From Kribbella monticola (GTDB taxonomy: Bacteria > Actinomycetota > Actinomycetes > Propionibacteriales > Kribbellaceae), in assembly GCF_003261635.1 (NCBI RefSeq), contig NZ_QFXK01000030.1, positions 1 through 64,000 of the forward strand: 64,000 bases of DNA, read 5' to 3'. Each line of letters starts with the position of its first letter. Positions within the stretch are counted from its first letter, which is position 1. Positions 1-8,642 of this stretch are shown piece after piece. The notes beneath the pieces were generated by a model. The model was not told the origin of the DNA. It searched no databases and saw only the letters and a list, made by a program, of their open reading frames with translations. A program made the position numbers and the translations under genes.

Positions 1-949
1 GTTGGGGGGTGGTGGGGGTGCGGAGGGTTGGGGGGAGGGGGAGGACTCGGGTTTTTTGGCCGCGGTCGGCGTTGGGGGTGGGGTGGGGGGCGGTTGGGGC
101 GATGCGGGTGGGGGTGGCGAGCGGGGTGTGGGCTGCTTGTTGGAGTAGGACGCGGGCTTGCGAGACGCCTAGGCGGTCGGATGGGTTTTTGCGTAGGAGG
201 CCTTCGAGGACGGGGGTTAGTGGGCCGGCCAGGCGCACGGGGTCGGGCGGTTCTGTCACTGCGGCGGTCAAGGTGGGGAGGGCGGCACCGCGGTCGTACG
301 GCGGTCGGCCCTCAACAGCTGTGTAGAGCGTGGCACCCAGCGACCACAGATCGGAGGCAAAACCTGCCCCGCGCGCCTGGATGCGTTCCGGCGCCATATA
401 AGCAGGCGATCCGACGATCGCCCCCGATATCGTCAGCGCCGGATCGCCTTCCAACGTAGCGATCCCGAAGTCGGTCAGTACGACGCGCCCGTCGTCGGCA
501 AGCAGCACGTTGCTCGGCTTCACGTCTCGATGCAGTACGCCGGCCGAGTGCGCCGCCTCGAGCGCGGAGAGCACCTGGAGCCCGACCATCGCGACATCTC
601 GCCAGTGCAGCGGACCCTGTTCACGGATCCGCTCCGCCAGCGTGTGCGACCGGATCAGCTCCATCACGATCCACGGCCGCCCCGCTTCCTCGACCACGTC
701 GTACATGGCGACGACGTTCGGGTGGCTCAACCGGGCGGCCGATCGGGCTTCCCGCAGCGTCCGACGGCGCAGCACGACGCGTTCTTGGTCCGGCAGCTCC
801 GGCGGGAGCAGGATCTCCTTGACCGCGACTTCGCGACCGAGCAGTTCGTCCCGTGCCCGCCAAACGACTCCCATCCCGCCGCGCCCCAGGGTGTCGGCCA
901 GCCGGTAGCGCCCTGCGAGCAGATGACCCTTGATTGCACGACCGGACAT
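1..949 (-). CDS. Serine/threonine protein kinase (PknB family), 3' end outside window
   Basis: About 316 residues are visible and the frame runs off the left edge. The N-terminal kinase domain starts near residue 13 with the Gly loop GRGGMGVVWRA, then VAVKEI (ATP-binding Lys), the catalytic loop HRDVKPSN, DFGIA and the APE motif (YMAPERI), ending near residue 270. It should phosphorylate proteins on Ser/Thr at the membrane or in the cytosol. A Pro/Thr-rich stretch follows, as is usual for the juxtamembrane linker of this family; any TM segment or PASTA/other sensor domain lies outside the window. Start is the ATG at 949-947, with GGAGCGAG about 4 bases upstream. All key catalytic residues are present, so it is expected to be active. 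Confidence 0.93.
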   Translation of the reverse strand, partial: MSGRAIKGHLLAGRYRLADTLGRGGMGVVWRARDELLGREVAVKEILLPPELPDQERVVLRRRTLREARSAARLSHPNVVAMYDVVEEAGRPWIVMELIRSHTLAERIREQGPLHWRDVAMVGLQVLSALEAAHSAGVLHRDVKPSNVLLADDGRVVLTDFGIATLEGDPALTISGAIVGSPAYMAPERIQARGAGFASDLWSLGATLYTAVEGRPPYDRGAALPTLTAAVTEPPDPVRLAGPLTPVLEGLLRKNPSDRLGVSQARVLLQQAAHTPLATPTRIAPTAPHPTPNADRGQKTRVLPLPPTLRTPTTPQ

Positions 950-988
950 GCTCGCTCCAGTGCCCACCACACGAGGCGCCTAAAAGAC

Positions 989-1031
989 AGCAGTGCGGGT
1001 CACGGCGGAGTAGCCCGTGACCCGCACTGCT
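989..1031 (-). terminator. Strong terminator hairpin, MFS gene to kinase gap
   Basis: Perfect 17-bp inverted repeat (989-1005 with 1015-1031, core GCAGTGCGGGTCACGG) and a 9-base loop. On the minus strand it follows the stop of the MFS gene and is trailed by a short T run (GTCTTTTAG). On the plus strand it is trailed by TTTTT, so it would work in both directions. Confidence 0.85.
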
Positions 1032-1076
1032 TTTTCTCTATCTACTGCACGGCTCCGGCGAAGGAGCCGGTTCTTG

Positions 1077-2591
1077 TCAGGCCGCCGGGGACATCTCTTC
1101 CGCGGCGAGTTCCGACTGGACTGCTTCGAGCTCTGCCGCCTCGGCTGCGGCGAGGGCGCGGCGCTCCTTGAGCCCGCGAAGGCCGTAGGCGCCGAGCAGC
1201 AGGCCGAGCACGGTGATACCGGTGATCACGACGAGGGCCGGCTTGTAAGCCGCCAGCATCCCGCCGGGTGCGGTGACCCCGTGCGACTGGCTGCCGATGA
1301 CCGCCGTGGTGATGGCGAGCACGATCGCGCCGCCCACCTGGCTGGAGGTGTTGAACAGACCGGACGCGAGCCCCTGCTCGTTGTCGTCCACGCCGTTCGT
1401 GGCCTGCATGTTCAGCGCCGGGAAGGTGATCGCGAAGCCGAGGCCGATCAGCACGATCGTCGGCAGCACCGTGGCGGTGTAGTTCGACGTCTGACCGATC
1501 CGCAGGAAGAGCGCGTACCCCGCGACGAACAGCACCATGCCGGCCGCGACCATCCGCTCGGTACCGATCCGGTCCGCCAGCTTGCCCGCGTTCGGCGAGA
1601 GGAAGGCGACCAGCAGGCCGGCCGGCAGGAAGCCGAGCGCGGTCTCCAGCGACGACCAGCCGAGCATGTTCTGCAGGTACAGCGTGCCGATGAACTGGAA
1701 GGAAACGTACGCGCCGAACACCGTCATGATCGCCAGGTTCGCCAGCCGCAAGTTGGTCTTGCGCAGGATGCCGAGGCGGACCAGCGGGTGCTTGGTGTGC
1801 GTCTCGATCCAGACGAAGCCCGCCAGCAACACGGCTGCCAGAACGAAGAGGCCGATCGTACGAACCGAGACCCAGCCGGCCCCTTCAGCGCCGACCACGG
1901 CGAACACCAGGCTGAGCATCCCGGCGGTGACCGTGACGGCACCCGGTACGTCGTACCCGCCGACTGCCTCGTCGCGGGGGCTGTTCGGGATCAGCTTGAT
2001 GGCGAACAGCAGCACGAGCAGGGCGACCGGGCCAGGCATCAGGAAGGTCCAGCGCCAGCCGACCTCGGTCAGCAGTCCACCGAGGATCAGGCCGAGCGAG
2101 AAGCCGCTCGCGGCGCAGGTGGTGAAGATACTGAGCGCCCGGTTCCGGTCCGGACCCTCGTGGAAAGTCGTGGTGAGGATGGAGAGCGCGGCCGGCGCGG
2201 TGAACGCGGCGGCGATGCCCTTCACGAACCGCGCGGCGATGAGCAGTTCGGGGTTGGTCGCCAGCGAGCTCAGCATCGAGACCACGGCGAACACGGCCAG
2301 CGCGATCAGGAAGACGCGGCGGCGGCCGAGCAGGTCGGCGGTCCGGCCGCCCAGCAGCAGGAAGCCGCCGTAGCCGAGCACGTAACCGGTCACGACCCAT
2401 TGCAGGGAGGACAGGGAGACGCCGAGGTCGGCGCCGATGGAGGGCAGCGACATGCCGACCATGGACACGTCGAGGCCGTCGAGGAAGATCACGCCGCAGA
2501 CCACCAGGAGCGCGCCCCACAGGCGTGCATCCCAGGTCAGGCGGGTCGGAGGTACTTGCGTTGTCTGTGTCACGAGAAGAGAGCTTTGCAT
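1077..2591 (-). CDS. MFS drug-type exporter, DHA2 (14-TM) family
   Basis: A 504-residue membrane protein with about 14 hydrophobic segments, the length expected for the EmrB/QacA (DHA2) family of proton-driven exporters. Seen: a D1-like motif (LDGLDVSMVGMSLPSIG, from residue 38), motif A between TM2 and TM3 (GRTADLLGRRR, residues 82-92), and a motif C-like glycine stretch (GFSLGLILGGLL). It ends in a charged Ala/Glu-rich tail. The gene is divergent from a MarR-type regulator across a 70-base region full of TGCAT palindromes, so repression by that regulator with release by a substrate is likely. The start chosen is ATG at 2591-2589; it lacks a clear Shine-Dalgarno. The substrate cannot be told from sequence. 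Confidence 0.92.
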   Translation of the reverse strand: MQSSLLVTQTTQVPPTRLTWDARLWGALLVVCGVIFLDGLDVSMVGMSLPSIGADLGVSLSSLQWVVTGYVLGYGGFLLLGGRTADLLGRRRVFLIALAVFAVVSMLSSLATNPELLIAARFVKGIAAAFTAPAALSILTTTFHEGPDRNRALSIFTTCAASGFSLGLILGGLLTEVGWRWTFLMPGPVALLVLLFAIKLIPNSPRDEAVGGYDVPGAVTVTAGMLSLVFAVVGAEGAGWVSVRTIGLFVLAAVLLAGFVWIETHTKHPLVRLGILRKTNLRLANLAIMTVFGAYVSFQFIGTLYLQNMLGWSSLETALGFLPAGLLVAFLSPNAGKLADRIGTERMVAAGMVLFVAGYALFLRIGQTSNYTATVLPTIVLIGLGFAITFPALNMQATNGVDDNEQGLASGLFNTSSQVGGAIVLAITTAVIGSQSHGVTAPGGMLAAYKPALVVITGITVLGLLLGAYGLRGLKERRALAAAEAAELEAVQSELAAEEMSPAA

Positions 2592-2646
2592 GCATGTGCA
2601 TCTAATGTCTAGTCATTAATTGCGGTTGCATTGGATGCAGCTGCAT
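2587..2646. promoter_or_regulatory. MarR operator cluster between MFS exporter and regulator
   Basis: The divergent promoter region holds several TGCAT-based palindromes: TGCATGCA (2587-2594), TGCAT-TGG-ATGCA (2627-2639) and TGCAGCTGCA (2636-2645). The last two overlap and sit just upstream of a -10-like GATAAC (2647-2652) that lies about 10 bases before the regulator ATG. Binding by the adjacent MarR protein is inference from position. Confidence 0.6.
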
Positions 2647-2661
2647 GATAACGTCGCCGAC

Positions 2662-3093
2662 ATGACCGAGACGAAGGTCAGCGCTGGGACTGGTGAAACC
2701 AGCGCCGATGTCCGCGAGTGGCGCCAGCTACTGGCCCGCCATGCGGATCTCACCTGCGCGCTCGACCGTGAGCTGCAATCCGGCCACGGCCTGGGCATGA
2801 GTGAGTACGAGGTGCTCGAGCGACTGGCCGAGCTCCCCGATCAGTCCGCCAAGGTCCAGCAGATCGCCGGCTCGGTCCATCTGAGCCAGAGCGCGCTGTC
2901 CCGCGTGATCGGGCGGCTGGAAACAGCCGGCCTGGTCGAGCGGAACATGTGCCCCGAGGACCGCCGTGCGATCAGCGTCTGCATGACCGAGAAGGGTCTG
3001 CACCGGCAGCGGGAAGCACAGCCGACCCAGCGCCGGGTTCTCGCCGAGCGCCTGCACGCCCCACTGATCAAGTCCTGCGACCCGACAGACTGA
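2662..3093 (+). CDS. MarR family transcriptional regulator
   Basis: A 143-residue winged-helix regulator. The recognition region reads VQQIAGSVHLSQSALSRVIG, followed by RLETAGLVER and the wing (CPEDRRAISVCMTEKG). Size and motif order are standard for MarR repressors of drug or phenolic exporters. The ATG at 2662 is preferred over an in-frame TTG at 2620, because a -10-like GATAAC lies just upstream, giving a leaderless or near-leaderless transcript, and because the TTG extension would run through the palindromic operators. It is divergent from the MFS exporter, which is its probable target along with its own gene. Its stop is 6 bases from the convergent ilvA stop. Confidence 0.88.
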   Translation: MTETKVSAGTGETSADVREWRQLLARHADLTCALDRELQSGHGLGMSEYEVLERLAELPDQSAKVQQIAGSVHLSQSALSRVIGRLETAGLVERNMCPEDRRAISVCMTEKGLHRQREAQPTQRRVLAERLHAPLIKSCDPTD

Positions 3094-3099
3094 AGTCGG

Positions 3100-4305
3100 C
3101 TAGTTGAGCGTGTAGGTGTAGCCGCTTGCCAGCAGGCTGGCGAGCACGCGTTCGCGGTGCTCGTCGCCACGCATCTCCAGCTGCAGCGCCACCTCGACCT
3201 CGTCCAGGTGCAGCGTCTCCGAGATCCGTTCATGCAGTACTTCGATGATGTTGGCCTCCACCTCGGCCAGCCGGGTCAGCAACGCCGCCAGCCCACCAGG
3301 CGTATCGGGGATCCGCACTCGCAAGGACAAGTAGCGTCCGGCCGCCGCCATACCGTGCCGTAGTACGCGCATCAGCAACAGCGGATCGATGTTGCCGCCC
3401 GACAGCACCGCGACGACCGGTGGCTTGAACCGCTTCGGGTTGTCCAGCAATGCGGCAACCGCGGCCGCACCGGCCGGTTCGACGACCAGCTTGGCGCGTT
3501 CGAGGATCAGCAAGAGGGCCTTGGACAACGAATCCTCGCCGACCGTCAGCACCTCACCGACGTACCGCTGGATCGCCGCGAACGGAACCGTCCCCGGCAG
3601 CCCGACCGCGATCCCGTCGGCCATCGTCGCCATCTTCTCCAGCTGCACCGGTTCGCCCGCGGCCAGCGAGGCCGGGTACGCCGCGGCGCCCTTCGCCTGC
3701 ACCCCGACGACCTCGATCGGCATCCCGTCGCGCTGCATCGCCGACGCGATCCCGGCGATCAATCCACCACCACCGGTCGGTACGACGACCGTCCGCACCT
3801 GCGGGCACTGCTCGACGATCTCCAACCCGGTGGTCGCCTGGCCGGCCACGATGTCCACATGGTCGAACGGGTGGATCAGGATCGCGCCGGTCTCCGCCTC
3901 GAATGCGCGGGCCGCCTTCAGGCAGTCGTCGATCGACGTACCGACGAATCTGATCTCGGCGCCGTACGCGCGGGTCGCCTTCTCCTTCGGGATCGGCGCG
4001 CCGTGTGGCATGAACACGGTCGCCTTGATCCCGAGCAGTTGGGCCGCCAGCGCGACGCCCTGCGCGTGGTTCCCGGCGCTCGCGGCGACGACTCCCTTCG
4101 CGCGGTCCTTCTTGGACAATCGCGCCATCCGCACGTACGCGCCACGCAGCTTGAACGACCCCGTCCGCTGCAGGTTCTCGCACTTGAGGAAGACGTCACC
4201 GCCGACGAGGTCGCTCAGCCAGCGCGAGTACTCCAGCGGTGTAGGCGCCACCACGTCATGCAGCAGATCCGCTGCCCGGGCAATCTCGGCCGCACTGATC
4301 GTCAC
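3100..4305 (-). CDS. ilvA: Threonine dehydratase (threonine ammonia-lyase)
   Basis: A 401-residue PLP enzyme converting L-threonine to 2-oxobutanoate and ammonia, the entry to isoleucine synthesis, or the catabolic version. The fold type II catalytic core carries the Schiff-base lysine in SFKLRGA (Lys52), ASAGNHAQG for substrate binding and the phosphate-binding loop PTGGGGL (around 178-186). A C-terminal ACT-like regulatory region (from about residue 325: LRVRIPDTPGGLAALL) suggests amino-acid control. The single short regulatory domain resembles TdcB/short-IlvA enzymes of actinobacteria rather than the long E. coli IlvA. GTG start at 4305; it lies 4 bases after the stop of the HELGH gene, so the two are probably co-transcribed. 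Confidence 0.93.
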   Translation of the reverse strand: MTISAAEIARAADLLHDVVAPTPLEYSRWLSDLVGGDVFLKCENLQRTGSFKLRGAYVRMARLSKKDRAKGVVAASAGNHAQGVALAAQLLGIKATVFMPHGAPIPKEKATRAYGAEIRFVGTSIDDCLKAARAFEAETGAILIHPFDHVDIVAGQATTGLEIVEQCPQVRTVVVPTGGGGLIAGIASAMQRDGMPIEVVGVQAKGAAAYPASLAAGEPVQLEKMATMADGIAVGLPGTVPFAAIQRYVGEVLTVGEDSLSKALLLILERAKLVVEPAGAAAVAALLDNPKRFKPPVVAVLSGGNIDPLLLMRVLRHGMAAAGRYLSLRVRIPDTPGGLAALLTRLAEVEANIIEVLHERISETLHLDEVEVALQLEMRGDEHRERVLASLLASGYTYTLN

Positions 4306-4309
4306 GCGC

Positions 4310-5047
4310 TCACACTACGACGCGCACCGGCCGGTCCAGGTGCTTGCGCCAGGCGGGGTGTCGCTCGCCGCGCAGCCGCGCGTAGTACGCCATGGCCTCG
4401 GCGAGCGCGTCCTCGCGGAGATACCCGCGAGCCAACGGCTGCTTGCCCCGGCCACTCGGATGCGGCCGTACGTCGAACGACGCGTTCGCCGTGAAGATCC
4501 CGAGTCCGAAGAAGACGGTCAACAAGTCGGTCAACGGCTCCTGATCGGGCCGCGACACCTGCACCCGGCGCGCTCCGAGCAGCAACTCGTGCCCGAGCTC
4601 GTGCGCGAACACCGCAACCATCGCGACCGGATCGGCCGCCAGCTCCGGAGCCAGCCGGATCCGGTTGCGCGGCTCACCACGAGCCCATTCACCACTGCGT
4701 TCCCGGATCGTCCGCAGCGGCCCTTTGGCGGCGAGCGGACGTTGCGTCGTCAGGTCGAAGGCGAGCTCGATCCGATCGAGGTCGACGTCCATACGCCTGG
4801 CGATTTCCGCGCAGAGTGACCGCGCAGCCTGCAGGGAACCGTCGTAGTCGACGGGAATGACAGCGGCCGGCAGCACGACCGGCCGAAGCAGCACCTCACG
4901 CCCGAACTCCGTTGCCAGCCAGTCCATCGAGTGCTCGATCCAGCGCTGCCGGCCGCCCGGCAACGGCTGCGACGGCGCCTTCAACCGGGCCAGCAGCGCA
5001 CGCGTCCGACGGAAGGACGCGAGAGTCTTCCTGACGAAGCGGATCAT
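4310..5047 (-). CDS. HELGH-motif putative metalloprotein, unknown function
   Basis: A 245-residue protein not recognised as a named family. It has a basic N-terminus (Arg/Lys-rich to residue 24), no signal peptide and no clear TM segment. HELGH at residues 149-153 in a hydrophobic helix (VAMVAVFAHELGHELLLG) is a classic zinc-peptidase site. Acidic residues Glu170 and Asp174 lie where a third ligand could be. It sits directly upstream of ilvA with a 4-base gap. Its start ATG (5047) is weakly supported by any Shine-Dalgarno. Whether it cleaves proteins or uses the site otherwise is unknown. Confidence 0.75.
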   Translation of the reverse strand: MIRFVRKTLASFRRTRALLARLKAPSQPLPGGRQRWIEHSMDWLATEFGREVLLRPVVLPAAVIPVDYDGSLQAARSLCAEIARRMDVDLDRIELAFDLTTQRPLAAKGPLRTIRERSGEWARGEPRNRIRLAPELAADPVAMVAVFAHELGHELLLGARRVQVSRPDQEPLTDLLTVFFGLGIFTANASFDVRPHPSGRGKQPLARGYLREDALAEAMAYYARLRGERHPAWRKHLDRPVRVVV

Positions 5048-5155
5048 GCCGATTCGGACGCCGACAGCGACGAGCCGGTTCCGCAGAGTAAAGGATGTGT
5101 GCTGCGTTCCCGGTGCTGCCTACGATGCGGGCTCCCCCGACAGATCGGTGTGAAG

Positions 5156-6436
5156 GTGTCAGGTACGACGGTCAGAGCAGTCGTGGTCCACCCGGACGGC
5201 AAGTCCATCCTGATGACGCCGTCAGGTCAGGTCCTGGTGCCCGACACCTTGTGGTTCCCCAACGTCGAGGCGCCACTGCGCGCTCTTCACGACGAACTGG
5301 GCGTCGAGGGCTACGTTCTGGTCTGCCTCGAGGACGATCGGGATGCCGAACGAGTCGACTACCTGCTCGTTGGCTCGGCGACCGGCGACGATTGGGTGGT
5401 CGACGCCGACGATCCCCTGGTCAAGGCAGCCCGACTCCACCTCGACCTGCCCGCCGACCATCCGGTCACGCCTGCTTGGACGAGGCTCGGTTGGTACGAC
5501 GAGGCGCTCGCGTGGATCGAGGATCAGCTCACCGCTGCCGGGTCGCCACTGACCGGCGTACCGACTCATGTGCGGTCCTGGGGATTGTCGAACGTACTAC
5601 GGTGTCCGACTGCCGCGGGAGCCGTTTATTTCAAGGCACTTGCGCACTCCACCACGATCACGCCGGCTCAGCCGGATTCGCTGCCTCTGCTGTTCGCGCA
5701 CGAACCGCGGCTGCTGCGGCATCTCTCGGACGAGCGACCCGGCGAGGTGGTCGCGCCGGTGGCGATCGACGACGAGCGGGTCTGGATGCTGCTGCCGGAT
5801 CTCGGTACGCCGCTGGCCGCCGAGACCGACGTCGAGGTATGGATCGCCGCGATCCGTGGGCATGCACGACTTCAGCGCAGCTACGCGTCATCGCCGGATC
5901 GGCTGCTGGAGTTCGGCTGCGTCGACCGTCGGCTCACGATCCTCGACGACGAGCTCGACGGGCTCCTCGGCCCCAACCCGGTCACCGACCGGCTGGAGCC
6001 GGCCGAGCGTGACCAGCTGCTGAGCCACACCAAACGGTTGCGCGAGGCAATCACCGAGCTGGCGGACGTCGGCGTACCGGAGACGTTGCTGCACGGCGAT
6101 CTGCATTCGGGCAACCTCGCGGTCCGGGACGGGCAGGTGCTCGCGTTCGACTGGACCGATGCCGCGCTGTCGCATCCGTTCCTGGATCTGGTCACGTTCT
6201 TCGACAAGCGTCACGACCTGTCCCGCGATCCTCGGGTGGTGGACGCCTACCTGTCCGAGTGGGAGGAGTTCGCGCCCCCAGCGGACCTGCGCCGGGCGCT
6301 CGCGCTGGCAGAGCAGTTGGGCGCGTTGCACCAGCTGATGACGTCGCTCTACCTGCATGGGCACGTCGGCGAGGCAAGCCAGGAGTCGATGCTCCGCGGC
6401 GGCGTCTACTGGGCGCGCCGCCTGCTCGAGCAATAG
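5156..6436 (+). CDS. Aminoglycoside phosphotransferase (APH)-like kinase with extra N-terminal domain
   Basis: About 426 residues. The C-terminal part is an APH/choline-kinase fold: Brenner catalytic motif LLHGDLHSGNLAV and metal-binding AFDWTDAALSHPFLDLVTFF. Upstream, FKALAHS and LPLLFAHEPRLLRHL are the N-lobe Lys and helix C region. The first ~130 residues (VRAVVVHPDGKSILMT... RVDYLLVGSATGDDW) look like a divergent NUDIX-type or unrelated alpha/beta module; this is a guess. The start is uncertain: in-frame GTG codons at 5150 and 5156 follow a weak GAAG. Longer upstream versions would overlap the divergent HELGH gene. Real substrate unknown; most chromosomal members are not resistance genes. 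Confidence 0.8.
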   Translation: MSGTTVRAVVVHPDGKSILMTPSGQVLVPDTLWFPNVEAPLRALHDELGVEGYVLVCLEDDRDAERVDYLLVGSATGDDWVVDADDPLVKAARLHLDLPADHPVTPAWTRLGWYDEALAWIEDQLTAAGSPLTGVPTHVRSWGLSNVLRCPTAAGAVYFKALAHSTTITPAQPDSLPLLFAHEPRLLRHLSDERPGEVVAPVAIDDERVWMLLPDLGTPLAAETDVEVWIAAIRGHARLQRSYASSPDRLLEFGCVDRRLTILDDELDGLLGPNPVTDRLEPAERDQLLSHTKRLREAITELADVGVPETLLHGDLHSGNLAVRDGQVLAFDWTDAALSHPFLDLVTFFDKRHDLSRDPRVVDAYLSEWEEFAPPADLRRALALAEQLGALHQLMTSLYLHGHVGEASQESMLRGGVYWARRLLEQ

Positions 6437-6489
6437 CTACTTGAGGTCTGGGGACCTTCCTAGCCAACGCGCTTCAGAGGTCAGGTACG

Positions 6490-6785
6490 CCCTCTCCGCC
6501 GCCTGGCAAAGACTCTCTTTCGCACACCAACACCAACTGCGGGCCTTCGCGAACCACGAGCAGACCCCCTGGGCGAATGGGTGACCGCCGTCGACGTGTG
6601 GATCCAGGCTGTTCGTGGGCTTGCCCAGTTGCAGCACACGCCGATCAGCCGGACCGGCGGCTCGCAGCGATCGGCGTACCGAAACACAGCTGTACGGCGA
6701 GCTGCATCCGCGGGACCTCGCCGTACGCTGGCGCAGGAGCTTCGGCGCGCTCCACCAGGTGATGACGTCACCGCGTCTGCCCGGG
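6490..6785 (+). pseudogene. Decayed paralogue of the upstream APH-like gene
   Basis: Fragments in different frames match the preceding gene in order: LSFAHQHQLRAF (about 6510-6545) against LLFAHEPRLLRHL; VDVWIQAVRGLAQLQ (about 6587-6631) against VEVWIAAIRGHARLQ; LYGELHPRDLAV (about 6690-6725) against LLHGDLHSGNLAV; SFGALHQVMTS (about 6738-6770) against QLGALHQLMTS. Frameshifts and large deletions separate them, and the catalytic Asp motif is changed to GELH. It is the remains of a tandem duplicate, not an expressed gene. Confidence 0.8.
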
Positions 6786-6850
6786 TATCTGTCCGGTCCA
6801 GGCAGCAGCTCAGTGAAACGGTGCCACCTAGTGGATCCGCCGCCTCCTCA

Positions 6851-8521
6851 CTAGCTGACCGGCACCTCGACGGCGGAGCAGATCGCTTCGAGCAAGAGAA
6901 CCACGGCCTTGGCGCCCGGATCGACGACCCCGAGGACGCGATCTCCGAGATAGCTCGACCGCCCACGCCGGGCCAGGATCTGAGCCGTCTCGTCGGTCCC
7001 CGCCCTCGCCGCCGCGACGGCGTCATCCAGTACTCCGGTACGCAGCGCCGCCGCGGCCGGGATCAACGCGTCGAGCATGGTCCGGTCGCCGAGCTGGGCA
7101 CCACCCAGTTCGGAGACCGCGGCGACGCCCGCCTCGAAGGCGACGGGCCATGATTCCCCCGCACTCAGGGTTGCCGAGATCCGCAGAATCAACGCCGCAT
7201 ACAGCGGACCGGACGTGCCGCCGACCACCCGGCGTACGGTGCCTGCGATGCCGCGGAGCACGGCGGCATCATCCGTCCCGTCGTACCGGGTCCGGTCGCT
7301 GATGATGGCGCGGGCGCCGCGGGCGAGACTGATCCCGAGGTCGCCGTCGCCGACGAGCTGGTCGAGGTCGGTCAGTTCCTGCTCGGCCTCGATGAGCTGT
7401 GCGCACACCGCCGTGACCGCCTGCCACAGTGGCGAGTCCTCGTTGACCGGAACGTTGTGCTCGGCAACCACTTCCGGCTCGACGCGAGGGGTTGGGACCT
7501 CACTCGCGACCCGGCCGACATGGCTCGCGGGCCAGGCCATGGTCTCTGCGGGCGCGTCGAGGCGGGTCAGCACCTGGTCGTCGATCCGCGCGAGCGACAG
7601 CGAGCATCCTGCCATCTCCAGGGCGGTGAGGAAGCCGCCGACCCAGGCACGCTCGAGCTGGATTCCCTGCTCTGCAAGGAAAGCGGCGGCGCGCCGGGCG
7701 ATGATGCCGATTTCCATCGTCGGCGTACCACCCAGGTTGTTCACCAGCAGGGCGACGCGATCCCCGGCGGTGATGCCGCGATCTGCGATCAGCCGGCCGA
7801 GCAGCGTGTCGATGACTTCGTCGGCCGGACGAAGGGCGCCCCGCTCGACGCCTGGCTCACCGTGGATGCCGAGCCCCCACTCGATCTCGTCCGCCGCCAA
7901 CTCCAACCCCGGCTTGCCGGCGGCAGGGACTGTGCATGCGGACAGCGCCACGCCCATCGTCGCGATCGAATCTGCGGCCTCAATCGCCTCCTGCTTGACC
8001 GCGGCGAGAGGCAGCCCGGCCTCCGCGGCGGCGCCGGCGATCTTGTGGACGAGCACGGTCCCAGCCAGGCCACGTCGGCCCGCGTTGTCCCCGTCCGCGG
8101 CCAGGGCAGCATCGTCGGCGACCACGATCATCTCGACCTGGAGGCCTTCGGTACGGGCGAGTTCGGCCGCGAGACCGAAGTTCAGCCGGTCGCCGGTGTA
8201 GTTCTTCACGATCAGCAACACCCCGCCCGGACCACCGACGGCCCGGATCGCGGTCAGCACCGCATCCACCGAGGGCGAACTGAAGACGTCACCCGAGACC
8301 GCCGCGGTCAGCATTCCCGGCCCTACGTAGCCAGCGTGCGCCGGCTCATGACCGGCACCGCCGCCGGAGACCAGTGCCACCTGACCGCGGGCGCGCAGTA
8401 CGGCGTGATCGGCCCGGACGACGACGCCGTCGGTGAGCAGGGTGATGCCTGGGTTGGTGACCGCGAAACCCTGCAGCATCTCAGGTACGACCTCGGCAGG
8501 GTCGTTGATGAGCTTCTTCAC
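6851..8521 (-). CDS. dhaK: Dihydroxyacetone kinase, ATP-type, fused DhaK-DhaL
   Basis: About 556 residues; phosphorylates dihydroxyacetone to DHAP with ATP. The N-terminal DhaK domain (to about 335) has VSGGGAGHEPAHAGYVG, the typical substrate pocket, and the covalent-substrate histidine in GLGIHGEPG (about His220). The C-terminal DhaL domain (from about 355) carries the Mg/nucleotide site LDQLVGDGDLGISLARG. This is the fused Citrobacter/eukaryote layout, independent of the PTS. GTG at 8521 is chosen: it gives the family-typical MKKLIND start and places GGAGGA about 9 bases upstream, whereas the GTG at 8530 would abut the Shine-Dalgarno. A 19-bp palindrome at 8554-8572 lies in its promoter. 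Confidence 0.93.
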   Translation of the reverse strand: MKKLINDPAEVVPEMLQGFAVTNPGITLLTDGVVVRADHAVLRARGQVALVSGGGAGHEPAHAGYVGPGMLTAAVSGDVFSSPSVDAVLTAIRAVGGPGGVLLIVKNYTGDRLNFGLAAELARTEGLQVEMIVVADDAALAADGDNAGRRGLAGTVLVHKIAGAAAEAGLPLAAVKQEAIEAADSIATMGVALSACTVPAAGKPGLELAADEIEWGLGIHGEPGVERGALRPADEVIDTLLGRLIADRGITAGDRVALLVNNLGGTPTMEIGIIARRAAAFLAEQGIQLERAWVGGFLTALEMAGCSLSLARIDDQVLTRLDAPAETMAWPASHVGRVASEVPTPRVEPEVVAEHNVPVNEDSPLWQAVTAVCAQLIEAEQELTDLDQLVGDGDLGISLARGARAIISDRTRYDGTDDAAVLRGIAGTVRRVVGGTSGPLYAALILRISATLSAGESWPVAFEAGVAAVSELGGAQLGDRTMLDALIPAAAALRTGVLDDAVAAARAGTDETAQILARRGRSSYLGDRVLGVVDPGAKAVVLLLEAICSAVEVPVS

Positions 8522-8553
8522 GTGAGCCACTCCTCCGCTATGAGACCGAATAT

Positions 8554-8572
8554 CATTCGATAATGTCGAATG
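8554..8572. promoter_or_regulatory. IclR-type operator in front of dhaK
   Basis: CATTCGATAATGTCGAATG, a 19-bp palindrome with 7-bp arms around a 5-base centre, 30 bases upstream of the dhaK start. It matches the palindrome at 9468-9486 in the core TTCGA-N-TATG/AATG-TCGAA, so both are probably bound by the IclR protein encoded between them. Confidence 0.75.
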
Positions 8573-8642
8573 GATTTCGAGAGCATAGGCAGCAGGTCAT
8601 CTCGCTGTAAAGGGCAGAGTGCTGAGGAGCTGGGCGGCCGGA

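Noticed and set aside
9..459. Gly/Arg-rich plus-strand frames at the left edge
   Set aside because: They lie opposite the kinase 3' region, which has clear domain content.
1017..2612. A 531-codon open frame on the plus strand opposite the MFS exporter
   Set aside because: Composition is Arg/Gln/Glu/His-rich without domains; the opposite strand encodes a full MFS transporter. High GC gives long antisense frames.
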